This document shows positions 1 to 6,173 of a DNA stretch of 24,915 nt, in pieces (positions within the stretch are counted from its first letter, which is position 1; the number at the start of each line of letters is the position of its first letter). The stretch comes from a virus. The position numbers were made by a program, and so were the translations under genes. The notes beneath the pieces were generated by a model, which was not told the origin of the DNA, did not search any database, and saw nothing but the letters and a program-made list of their open reading frames with translations. The stretch is from the IMG/VR virus record IMGVR_UViG_3300032285_001329, positions 1 to 24,915 of that record; one strand, given 5' to 3'.

Positions 1-134
1 AACGCACTTGATGCGTTTGTCTTGTAGTGGTTTAGGTTCAAATTTATTGATTGTGATGTCCACACTTACAAGCATCATAGTGGTTACGGCTACAGTTCCT
101 ATGATACCAAAAATCCACTCTCTATTCGTCATAT
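1..134 (-). CDS. Small membrane-anchored protein, partial (cut by window start)
   Basis: An ATG at 134 on the minus strand opens a frame that stays open for 44 codons to the window edge, so the C-terminus is missing. Residues 6-25 (IFGIIGTVAVTTMMLVSV and following) form one hydrophobic segment that could cross the membrane. A charged stretch rich in Lys and Pro follows. The gene is the last one visible in the leftward operon and lies downstream of the SleB-type hydrolase, so a lysis role (holin or spanin subunit) is conceivable. Nothing in the visible part proves this. No strong Shine-Dalgarno is seen before this start. Confidence 0.55.
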
Positions 135-177
135 ATTTGTTCGCAATACTATAGACTTTTATCTAAAGAACTATTAT

Positions 178-747
178 TTACCAAACCCAAGATACAAATG
201 TATCTCTAACGCCTTTTTTAACTGGAGACACACGATGAGGATATAAAAAAACAGATGGAAATATCATAATTTCTCCAGCTTTAATTTTGTACTCTTTTTC
301 TTCATCAAACATAAGAAATTCACCACCTTCATAATCATTATTTAATGATCCAACGATTGAAAGTATAGGAATGCCTCTTCTTTCTCCTTCAAAAAGAGAA
401 TGAATATGGTCGCAATGAATTGCCATTAATTGACCTTCTTTATATCTATTAAATCTAACTGAAGAAAATCCTTCCCAAGATCCAAAGTAATTAGTTGCAA
501 AATCTTCTGCTATGTACTTATAGATAACTTCCCAAATTTTTTGCATTAATTCTTTTTTGCTATGAATTTCCTCATAAGAAATATCTAATTCTTTGCTACC
601 ACTCATTGAAATATTATTTTTGTTTGTAACATTGTAAAATGTATGTTTTTTCCAATTTGCGAGTTCTAATTCTTTTCTTATTTTTTCACAAAAATCTTCA
701 TCAAGCGATTGATATATTTTAATGTAATCTTCTAATTTTTTAGTCAA
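178..747 (-). CDS. 2-oxoglutarate/Fe(II)-dependent dioxygenase, prolyl-4-hydroxylase-like
   Basis: This 189-aa protein has the double-stranded beta-helix signature of 2OG-Fe(II) oxygenases. The HxD metal pair is H111-C-D113, after the typical RFNRYKEGQ strand. The third ligand is H171 in YPHRVSPV, and R181 sits where the 2-oxoglutarate-binding Arg is expected. GGEFLMF and AGEIMIFPS are the usual strands between them. Enzymes of this family use O2 and 2OG to hydroxylate protein, nucleic acid or small-molecule substrates; the substrate here cannot be read from sequence. The start is TTG at 747, which overlaps the stop of the upstream gene and has GGAG at a good distance. The gene is visibly more AT-rich than the replication genes and sits beside a second family member, which suggests acquired cargo. 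Confidence 0.85.
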   Translation of the reverse strand: MTKKLEDYIKIYQSLDEDFCEKIRKELELANWKKHTFYNVTNKNNISMSGSKELDISYEEIHSKKELMQKIWEVIYKYIAEDFATNYFGSWEGFSSVRFNRYKEGQLMAIHCDHIHSLFEGERRGIPILSIVGSLNNDYEGGEFLMFDEEKEYKIKAGEIMIFPSVFLYPHRVSPVKKGVRDTFVSWVW

Positions 748-1357
748 TTTTTAACTCCGTGAAATTTTCTTTGCTTCCAAAAATTCCTTTAATAAATGTA
801 TTAAATGCAAGACAAATTCTTGTTTCTTCAGTAACAACTTCTTGAACATCATGAGCCAAATTTGATGGAAAAGCACATATACGACCAGTATAAACAGGAA
901 ACCACCAAGATTCTGCATTGTGTTTATCAAATTCAGTGCTATAAAATGATAATCGCGGATAACTATTTTTATGAAAATAAATTTTATCTTGATCTCCATC
1001 AGCGTTTATATAAAGAGTGCCCGATATAAAGCTATTTGAATGTTCGTGTTTATGGTGGTATTCGCCTTTTTTTGTAAAGCTTAACCATGATTGAGTAATA
1101 TATGCTTCAGCAGGATAGCTTGGCTTATATACCTTTTTAAGGTACACATTAACAAATTCAGTTATTTCTTTTTTTAGATTTGCAAATTCAGGTTCATCAA
1201 GAATATAACTATTTATACTTACCATATTTCCATAATTTTTTTTTATCTCTTTTGAATGTTTTTCTACAAAAGAAATTTCTTCTTTAGTAAAATCTCTATC
1301 TAAATCAGAAAACATAACAGTTGTAGGAAAAAGTAATTCAATTGATGGCTCTTTCAT
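740..1357 (-). CDS. Second putative 2OG-Fe(II) oxygenase (TIGR02466-like)
   Basis: The protein has 205 aa. It begins with a short segment ending in LLFPTTV, as is common in the TIGR02466 / 2OG-FeII_Oxy_5 group. The likely metal-binding strand is SWLSFTKKGEYHHKHEHSN followed by SGTLY (residues 90-115), with candidate ligands H102, H104 and H106. The distal His is H169 in SNLAHDV, and R180 in ETRICLAFN is the likely 2OG-binding Arg. These are family-level resemblances and the exact ligands are uncertain. A good ribosome site (GAAGGA) precedes the ATG. The stop overlaps the start of the neighbouring dioxygenase gene by 8 bases, so the two are probably translated together. It is AT-rich like its partner. 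The substrate is unknown. Confidence 0.75.
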   Translation of the reverse strand: MKEPSIELLFPTTVMFSDLDRDFTKEEISFVEKHSKEIKKNYGNMVSINSYILDEPEFANLKKEITEFVNVYLKKVYKPSYPAEAYITQSWLSFTKKGEYHHKHEHSNSFISGTLYINADGDQDKIYFHKNSYPRLSFYSTEFDKHNAESWWFPVYTGRICAFPSNLAHDVQEVVTEETRICLAFNTFIKGIFGSKENFTELKID

Positions 1358-1366
1358 TTTTATCCT

Positions 1367-1735
1367 TCAATAAAAAATATGATTATTGATGACTACTTTA
1401 ACAGGTTTGTGAAGAGCCCAAATAGGCTTGGGTTTAAGATTGACTTCATGAAAGTGATAGGCTCCTTTCGATGTGTCGTTTATTTTTAACGACATAATTT
1501 GTTGTGCTAGTAATATAAATGGTCTCAGTTCGTAAGAGCCACGCTCAGGTGGCTTAATCTTACCATACCAAGAAAATTGATAAGGTCTTGACATCTCTGC
1601 ACAGACTCTATTTGGATTAAAGTCAGCTCTTCGATACAACACCATTCCTACGGCAATTTGACCAGCTTGAGGCTCACCGCGTGCCTCCATGAACATTGTC
1701 TGCGCCAAACATGTAAGCGCTAGAGTTTCTATCAT
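1367..1735 (-). CDS. Cell wall hydrolase, SleB family (probable endolysin)
   Basis: The 122-aa protein matches the SleB-type hydrolase core. FMEARGEPQAGQIAVGMV near the N-terminus contains the candidate catalytic glutamate E17 in EARGE. It is followed by VC and the QFSW motif typical of the family, then AYHFHEV and KPIWA. Proteins of this family cleave the glycan backbone of peptidoglycan. In a phage this is most simply the endolysin. The protein is essentially the catalytic domain alone and has no clear cleaved signal peptide, so release through a holin would be expected. A very strong AAGGAGG ribosome site (1741-1747) precedes the start. It lies upstream of the two dioxygenases and a partial membrane protein in the leftward operon. 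Confidence 0.88.
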   Translation of the reverse strand: MIETLALTCLAQTMFMEARGEPQAGQIAVGMVLYRRADFNPNRVCAEMSRPYQFSWYGKIKPPERGSYELRPFILLAQQIMSLKINDTSKGAYHFHEVNLKPKPIWALHKPVKVVINNHIFY

Positions 1736-1771
1736 GATTACCTCCTTGTTAAGGGCTCTTTGCGTGAGAGC

Positions 1772-1999
1772 TTACTTGTTATCCTCCAAGACTCTTGCGA
1801 TGTCTTTATTCATGGAAGCTACAATTTCTACGCATCGAGCATGCTCTTTAAGACGAACACTGTCAGAAATAACAGCTTCAATCTTACGAGCATATTCTAA
1901 GATGTCTAATGGCTCACCTTGTGGGTCTGTATACAAACCATTAGGGTCATCGTTGTTACAATAAAAAAATATCTGTTTTATCAAGTCTTCGTTAATCAT
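1772..1999 (-). CDS. Small hypothetical protein (75 aa)
   Basis: I do not recognise a family. The protein is acidic, begins with INEDLIKQIFFYCNN, and then has a helical half (residues 32-70) with regularly spaced charged residues and the phrase DSVRLKEHARCVEIVASM. Proteins with a C-terminal 'EHARC' helix of this kind are common as short phage hypotheticals. It sits in the leftward operon between the exonuclease and the endolysin genes with a short gap on each side. A weak AGGAGTAAAT-type ribosome site lies before the ATG. Confidence 0.7.
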   Translation of the reverse strand: MINEDLIKQIFFYCNNDDPNGLYTDPQGEPLDILEYARKIEAVISDSVRLKEHARCVEIVASMNKDIARVLEDNK

Positions 2000-2007
2000 A
2001 TTTACTC

Positions 2008-2814
2008 CTACTTATATTTATTCTTTAATTGCCAATACTTCAGTAACGAACAAAACATTTCAAATCCTCGTGTCAAGTCCTCTTCAGTCCATTCGATTAT
2101 TTTGCAGAGACCTGCCGTGTTGCGAGAAACGAAAATGTTGGCACATCTTGCGTGAGGTATGCCGAGCCCTACTCGATATGCAGATAATTGCATTAAGTGT
2201 TCATCATAGGCTAACACATCCTTAGGGTCTGTAAAGTCTTTTGTCTTAATATCGACCACAATCCCATTGCCAGTAGGGTCAATTTGTGCATGTAAGTCAC
2301 ATTTTCCTGCAAAACCTAATTCATGACCAAAAGAACGCTCAGCAATCCATCCAATCCTTCCATATTGCTCTTCTAACGCACGAACGCATCCTTGGACATG
2401 ATCTTGATACTTATCGTGGCTTCTGCCCTCAAAAAACGATTCTATAGCTGTATGGATGTCTGTACCTAAATTAGCTGCATCCCTACCCTGTTGTTTAGAA
2501 TCTTGAATGATTCGGTCAATATAGTCTTGCTCTGATTCGCCTTCTCTTTTTGTGGAGGTTAAAGCTGCCATAAGCACTTGAGTTTGCATCCAAGCAACCA
2601 ATGCAGGTTTAGCCGCAACACCTAAAATAGTAGTCACGGATGGCACTAAGTCCATAGTTCTAGCATCTCTTAGCGTGGTATTGCGCTCATTTCCATTCTT
2701 ACCTATGACTGTATACTGCGGTATACCATCTCTTGTGTACCAATGGTTTGATTCAGAAGCTCGAATCTTTGGTGGCTCTGATGCGTAAAATAAACTTTTG
2801 CTTTGTTCAGTCAT
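2008..2814 (-). CDS. PD-(D/E)XK exonuclease, RecB/Cas4-like
   Basis: The 268-aa protein carries the motifs of phage RecB-like nucleases. They are a VPSVTTIL segment near residue 58, GTDIHTAIE (117-125) with the helix-borne His, and E165-LGFAGKCDL with D173. The core VVDIKTK follows, with D188-x-K190, and then the QLSAYR motif at 209-214. This spacing fits a Mg2+-dependent exonuclease that processes DNA ends in recombination or replication. The neighbouring SSB-like protein and the rest of the leftward operon support a recombination module, though no annealase is recognised. The start at 2814 has GGAG about 7 bases upstream and overlaps the preceding gene by 8 bases. Confidence 0.85.
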   Translation of the reverse strand: MTEQSKSLFYASEPPKIRASESNHWYTRDGIPQYTVIGKNGNERNTTLRDARTMDLVPSVTTILGVAAKPALVAWMQTQVLMAALTSTKREGESEQDYIDRIIQDSKQQGRDAANLGTDIHTAIESFFEGRSHDKYQDHVQGCVRALEEQYGRIGWIAERSFGHELGFAGKCDLHAQIDPTGNGIVVDIKTKDFTDPKDVLAYDEHLMQLSAYRVGLGIPHARCANIFVSRNTAGLCKIIEWTEEDLTRGFEMFCSLLKYWQLKNKYK

Positions 2815-3070
2815 TTTTAAACTCCATATCTAATTCATCGGTATGTTTAATTACATCATCAAATTCTTTATCTGTTGTGCCTCTATATGTATAGTGCATA
2901 GCATTCTTTTGAATTTCACCATCATGGATGTCTAGCGCGCCATCAAAAATAAATCCACATCCCTTTAAAAATATTTCCATGTTAGCTATTACATCACCTA
3001 AATCATCAGACTCAAACTTTAATGTATTTTTATAGCCATCATCTTTCATTTCAAATTTGTACTTAGTCAT
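2807..3070 (-). CDS. Small acidic hypothetical protein (87 aa)
   Basis: No family is recognised. The protein is acidic, with a beta-rich first half (KYKFEMKDDGYKNTLKFES) and a helix around DLGDVIANMEIFLKGCGF. This resembles the short proteins often found beside phage nucleases. It overlaps the exonuclease start by 8 bases, so translational coupling is likely. The gene lies only 2 bases after the stop of the DUF3310 fusion gene. Confidence 0.72.
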   Translation of the reverse strand: MTKYKFEMKDDGYKNTLKFESDDLGDVIANMEIFLKGCGFIFDGALDIHDGEIQKNAMHYTYRGTTDKEFDDVIKHTDELDMEFKND

Positions 3071-3072
3071 AA

Positions 3073-3747
3073 TTATCTTTCAGTTAAAAATCTGTGAAGT
3101 TCTTTTGAATACCACTCTATCTTTCCTGCATCTTCGCTTGATTCACCTTTAAGACCTATGCGACTTGTATACTTCATAATGTTGCCACGCAAATATCCAA
3201 CATACTCTTCAGGTGAAAGCTTGGCTCTGATGTATTCTATGGTTTCTATTCCTCCTTGCGTATAGTGCGGAGGGTGATTGACCATGTCAGGTTTTGGCTT
3301 GTCCTTATTTTCTCTATCTATTTCCAAGTGTCTCTCCTTATGATGTCTTTTACATAGCCACACAACATCAAGTGGTTTGTTATAATCTTCATGGTGGGCA
3401 ACTACATGCTCTGTAGTGCCACATCGTTCACAAGGCTGTCTAACTAATCTACCTGTTTGAACCGCATAAGCTACGTCTTGATGTGCTTTTTGTTTTAGCT
3501 TATTTTCTTGAAGCCAAAACTTTTTATTAGGCGCAATCTGTTTAAAAGACAAAAGCTTTTTATTACCTCTGTTTTCATTAACTTTTTTGTTATGGCAAAT
3601 CTTACACTGACCGCACAGCCCATCTTTGTTAATTGCTGATTTATAAAAGTCTGTAGCAGGCTTTGTTTCATAACAAGCACTACAAATTTTTGTAAACTGT
3701 ATGGGCTGTTGCTCAGGATTATTTGCGTCAGACGCAATAATTGTCAT
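3073..3747 (-). CDS. Zinc-finger / HNH-like / DUF3310 (SaV-like) fusion protein
   Basis: Three modules can be read in this 224-aa protein. Residues 20-55 hold a four-Cys zinc motif (C22, C25, C48, C51, with KICSACYETKPATDFY) of the kind that heads some phage HNH proteins. Residues 104-140 hold a second zinc site (CERCG, VAHHEDY, WLCKRHH), which looks like a small HNH-type fold. Residues 155-224 match DUF3310: VNHPPHYTQGGIETIEYI, then GNIMKYTSRIG and a closing KIEWYSKELHRFL helix. DUF3310 is the family linked to T7 gp1.7, a nucleotide kinase. Whether this copy keeps any catalysis is unknown. The start has no strong Shine-Dalgarno and abuts the SSB-like gene stop, so re-initiation is likely. 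Confidence 0.8.
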   Translation of the reverse strand: MTIIASDANNPEQQPIQFTKICSACYETKPATDFYKSAINKDGLCGQCKICHNKKVNENRGNKKLLSFKQIAPNKKFWLQENKLKQKAHQDVAYAVQTGRLVRQPCERCGTTEHVVAHHEDYNKPLDVVWLCKRHHKERHLEIDRENKDKPKPDMVNHPPHYTQGGIETIEYIRAKLSPEEYVGYLRGNIMKYTSRIGLKGESSEDAGKIEWYSKELHRFLTER

Positions 3748-3749
3748 GG

Positions 3750-4394
3750 TTAGAACGGCAAATCGTCAGCCATGTCATCAAAATTTGCACTTGGCGCAGA
3801 ATTACTTACGCTAGGGCTACCATGTAAACGATCCCACTCAGGAGATTTTCTGATTCTTTCTTTTAGATAGTCAGAGAAAGTTTCAAATAAACTCATGTCA
3901 GCATCTTCAATAGAGAATAGCTTTAAATCATTCTTACCTTCAGGCAAGCCATTCTTTTTGATTGTTACTGGCACAGGATTGATATTAGCAATGTTTGTAT
4001 ATGTCTTACCGTTAGATTCATTTTCAGCTACAGTAATCATTCCCCATTGACCTAATACATTTTTAAGCTCAAAACCACGAAGCTCTTCTTTAGAAAAAGG
4101 CTTACCTCTCCAAGTTTCTAAGTCTCTACGTAATGTAGCTTTTTCTGCTAATGATAAAGTAAATGTTTTTGATACAGTCATAGGTTCACCATTTGATGTA
4201 ACTAATGGTTGGCCTTGTGAATCTTCTGAATGAACTTCAAATTGAAATAAAACTCTTGGCACATGTTTTACATTTCCCATGTATGTTGACTCTTGTGTGC
4301 CTAAATCAACGATTCTATAACATCTAGCAAGATGCATGCCAGGTGGTACAGGTATAAAACTACTTCCTTCTTCTGCCTTCGCTACTAATCCCAT
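3750..4394 (-). CDS. Putative single-stranded DNA-binding protein with SSB-like acidic tail
   Basis: The 214-aa protein begins with a common phage motif (FIPVPPGMHLARCYRIVDLG) leading into a beta-rich region that could be an OB-like fold (residues 15-140). A low-complexity Ser/Pro/Asn linker follows and the protein ends in DDMADDLPF. This tail closely resembles the acidic ...DDIPF tip by which bacterial SSB recruits partner proteins. Its position beside the exonuclease gene fits a recombination SSB. The functional call rests on the tail and the context, not on a recognised fold. The start has a clear AGGAGAA ribosome site. Other possibilities include a recombination mediator. Confidence 0.7.
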   Translation of the reverse strand: MGLVAKAEEGSSFIPVPPGMHLARCYRIVDLGTQESTYMGNVKHVPRVLFQFEVHSEDSQGQPLVTSNGEPMTVSKTFTLSLAEKATLRRDLETWRGKPFSKEELRGFELKNVLGQWGMITVAENESNGKTYTNIANINPVPVTIKKNGLPEGKNDLKLFSIEDADMSLFETFSDYLKERIRKSPEWDRLHGSPSVSNSAPSANFDDMADDLPF

Positions 4395-4395
4395 A

Positions 4396-4596
4396 TTATT
4401 CTCCTAAATTTGTATTAAATCTTACATCTCTAAATTCACCATTGGATAATCCGCATTCAAAGCGAATCATATTCCAATCATCAGGTGTTGCTATACCACT
4501 TACAGCACGAGTCAACGCTTGTATCAGCATTTGTTGTCGTTCTTGATGAGCTTGATGCCACATAGCTTGTTGGTAATCATCTTCATAAGAGTCCAT
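4396..4596 (-). CDS. Small hypothetical protein (66 aa)
   Basis: No family is recognised. The N-terminal half is a Gln/His-rich helix (YQQAMWHQAHQERQQM) and the rest contains TPDDWNMIRFECGL. The gene has a near-perfect AGGAGG ribosome site before its ATG, overlaps the upstream membrane-protein gene by 14 bases, and ends one base before the SSB-like gene. It is therefore well embedded in the leftward operon and very likely expressed. Confidence 0.72.
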   Translation of the reverse strand: MDSYEDDYQQAMWHQAHQERQQMLIQALTRAVSGIATPDDWNMIRFECGLSNGEFRDVRFNTNLGE

Positions 4597-4837
4597 AAAA
4601 ACCTCCTATCACAATTCCAATCAAAGCTATCACGGACAATACCACAATCAAAGCATCAACCGTCATATACATCCTATTGACAGATTTATATCTTTGTGAA
4701 AGCAAAGCCCTTTGTAGCTTGTAAGCATCTTTATCTATACGAACTTCAAATGGCTCTTGATATAACAATCCTATCTGTACGCCAGTCTTAGTCATATAAG
4801 GTGGTACTTTTCTAAACTTTTTATAATTCGTTTCCAT
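4583..4837 (-). CDS. Small C-tail membrane protein (84 aa), first gene of leftward operon
   Basis: I place the start at the ATG at 4837, preceded by GAGGAAAG. The frame stays open farther upstream to 4900, but that would run into the promoter. The protein has a hydrophilic N-terminal part of about 58 residues and a single membrane segment at the C-terminus (ALIVVLSVIALIGIVIGGF). This suggests a tail-anchored protein facing the cytoplasm. The function is not recognisable. As the first gene after the leftward promoter it should be made early. Confidence 0.7.
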   Translation of the reverse strand: METNYKKFRKVPPYMTKTGVQIGLLYQEPFEVRIDKDAYKLQRALLSQRYKSVNRMYMTVDALIVVLSVIALIGIVIGGFYGLL

Positions 4838-4870
4838 TCTCTTTCCTCTATAAAGTATTTGAGAAATTAG

Positions 4871-4900
4871 AATATAGCATAATTTAATTATTTGTTGCAA
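4871..4900 (-). promoter_or_regulatory. Leftward early promoter
   Basis: On the minus strand, TTGCAA (4900-4895) and TATATT (4876-4871) are separated by 18 bases, and TGC directly precedes the -10 (extended -10). Transcription would begin near 4865, about 28 bases before the first leftward start codon. The -35 box is the same six bases used by the rightward promoter. Confidence 0.7.
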
Positions 4901-4923
4901 TCTTTTTTTTAACCGTGTAATAT
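4895..4923 (+). promoter_or_regulatory. Rightward early promoter
   Basis: TTGCAA (4895-4900) and TAATAT (4918-4923) are separated by exactly 17 bases, a near-consensus sigma-70 arrangement. A start near 4930 gives a short leader with a strong AAAGGAGAT ribosome site (4938-4946) ahead of the regulator gene. Confidence 0.75.
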
Positions 4924-4931
4924 CGAGTTAA
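4909..4931. promoter_or_regulatory. Possible operator overlapping the rightward -10
   Basis: TTAAC (4909-4913) and GTTAA (4927-4931) form a short inverted repeat that brackets the TAATAT box. This is where a repressor such as the product of the next gene could block rightward transcription. The arms are only 5 bp, so chance is possible. Confidence 0.35.
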
Positions 4932-4949
4932 TTTTAGAAAGGAGATAAA

Positions 4950-5156
4950 ATGCAACTAAAAGATTACTTAGATAACAAACCGCATGGATCTAAGGCAGAT
5001 TTCGCTAAGAGCCTTGGTATCACAAAGACTTGGCTTTCGTTGATTTTAAATGGAAGCAAACAACCGAGCATTCAGTTGTGTATTGAGATAGAACGATTAA
5101 CAAAAAGAAAAGTAAAACGAAAAGACTTGAGACCTGATTTTTTTATTGGAGCGTAA
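4950..5156 (+). CDS. YdaS/Cro-like helix-turn-helix regulator (68 aa)
   Basis: The 68-aa protein is a single helix-turn-helix domain. KADFAKSLGITKTWLSLILNG (residues 15-35) is the HTH. The ending CIEIERLTKRKVKRKDLRPDFF matches the YdaS/Cro phage family, whose members typically end in 'IE..T.G.V.R.ELRPD'. It would bind DNA as a dimer. It is the first gene of the rightward operon, directly downstream of the divergent promoters and a small inverted repeat, so autoregulation and control of the leftward/rightward choice are likely. No second repressor gene is seen in the window. The start has a strong ribosome site. Confidence 0.85.
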   Translation: MQLKDYLDNKPHGSKADFAKSLGITKTWLSLILNGSKQPSIQLCIEIERLTKRKVKRKDLRPDFFIGA

Positions 5157-5157
5157 C

Positions 5158-5823
5158 ATGCACTATTACCCACACAACATTGCTGACTATAGAAAGGACA
5201 CTCGATTCCTTACTAAACTACAGCATTGGGCTTATAGAGAATTATTGGATGAATACTATTTAAGTGAGCAGCCAATAACAAATAATGAAAAAGACTTATT
5301 TTGGAGAATGGGAGCAACAACTGATGAAGAACAAAATGCTATCAAAACTGTATTACATGGTTTCTTTGAAGAAACTGAAAATGGTTTTATTCATAAACGC
5401 TGTGATGTTGAAATACAAATTTTTAAGGAAATGCTTGAGAAAAGGTCAAGGGCAGGCAAGGCATCAGGTAAGAGTCGTAGAAGTGAAACGAACACATGTT
5501 CAACACCTGTTCAACACGAGGTAGCTGATGATGAACAAACTAAGAACCAAGAAACAATAACTAATATCCATGTTGTTAGGCCTATGGATGTGAATGTATC
5601 TATTTGGGAAGATTATATGCATTTTCGTAAGGTTCAGAAAAAACCTATTTACGATGCAACTTTAAAGTCTATGAGAAAAGAAGCAGTAGCGGCTGGTATA
5701 AATTTGAATCAAGCTATCACTACATGTCTTGAAAACAATTGGATTTCATTCAAAGCTGAATGGTATGAAAAGATTAAAGGCAAAACAACAGACGGAAATA
5801 CATTTAAGTTGCCCGGAAAATGA
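5158..5823 (+). CDS. DUF1376 replication protein (probable initiator / helicase loader)
   Basis: I chose ATG 5158, with GGAG 6 bases upstream, over an in-frame TTG at 5146 that overlaps the regulator; the protein is then 221 aa. Residues 1-90 are a DUF1376 domain (YYPHNIADYRKDT, WAYRELLDEYYLSEQPI), a winged-helix-like module common in phage replication genes. Residues 95-140 form a polar linker. Residues 142-215 (WEDYMHFRKVQKKPIYD, then EAVAAGINLNQAI and FKAEWY) resemble the C-terminal domain of DnaT/O-like loaders. It precedes the DnaB/RepA-type ATPase gene, as lambda O precedes P. The linker is encoded by a repeat-bearing segment (5485-5565) related to the intergenic array near 15050, so the origin may lie inside this gene. 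Confidence 0.82.
   Translation: MHYYPHNIADYRKDTRFLTKLQHWAYRELLDEYYLSEQPITNNEKDLFWRMGATTDEEQNAIKTVLHGFFEETENGFIHKRCDVEIQIFKEMLEKRSRAGKASGKSRRSETNTCSTPVQHEVADDEQTKNQETITNIHVVRPMDVNVSIWEDYMHFRKVQKKPIYDATLKSMRKEAVAAGINLNQAITTCLENNWISFKAEWYEKIKGKTTDGNTFKLPGK
5485..5565. repeat. TGTTCAACA repeats embedded in the replication gene (candidate origin)
   Basis: Two perfect TGTTCAACA palindromes (5497-5505 and 5508-5516) sit 11 bp apart, after GAAACGAACACA. They are followed by AACAAACTAAGAACCAAGAA (about 5533-5552). The reverse strand of 14975-15097 carries the same order of elements: GAAACGAACACATGTT exactly, then the palindrome array, then AACAAACCAAGAACCAAGAA. Placement within the linker of the replication gene is reminiscent of lambda, whose origin iterons lie within gene O. 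Confidence 0.65.
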
Positions 5824-6173
5824 TTGGTATTCAAGAATTAATAGAAGTTAAGAAAGACTTTATACCTGAAATAGTTGAGGTATATGTTGGTGATGACTCT
5901 GATCAGCATTTTGCTAAAGAGTGGCATAAGTATTCAGATACTTTGGAGCATCCATCGATTGTAATTGAAGATAAAGATAACTTGCATTCTGTTGATTGGA
6001 GATTTGCTTTTAAGTCAACTGTTTTTATACGTGGCAACAACACTGACAGAATGATAAAGGTTTACGAATTAATTAATAAATATTTACCTGAAAGAGTTTT
6101 TATCTTTCACAACGATGGTAAGCAAACAGAAATTATAGATAGCAAAGGATTGTTAAGTGGAATTATTGAATAG
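5820..6173 (+). CDS. Hypothetical protein (117 aa) in replication module
   Basis: No family is recognised. The start overlaps the DUF1376 stop as ATGA, so the two are translationally coupled. The protein is acidic in its first half (VYVGDDSDQHF, HPSIVIEDKDN) and then shows an alternating strand/helix pattern with STVFIRGN, MIKVYELINKYLPERVFIFHND and KQTEIID. This is compatible with a small alpha/beta fold. Its place between the initiator-like gene and the ATPase gene suggests a replication accessory role, but that is inference. Confidence 0.68.
   Translation: MIGIQELIEVKKDFIPEIVEVYVGDDSDQHFAKEWHKYSDTLEHPSIVIEDKDNLHSVDWRFAFKSTVFIRGNNTDRMIKVYELINKYLPERVFIFHNDGKQTEIIDSKGLLSGIIE

Noticed and set aside
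1689-1964. Plus-strand frame across the endolysin start and the 75-aa gene
   Set aside because: It opposes two good minus-strand genes, has no ribosome site and its product has no protein-like character.
5146-5157. TTG start four codons upstream for the DUF1376 gene
   Set aside because: Its own region serves as the ribosome site of ATG 5158 and the DUF1376 domain begins at that ATG.
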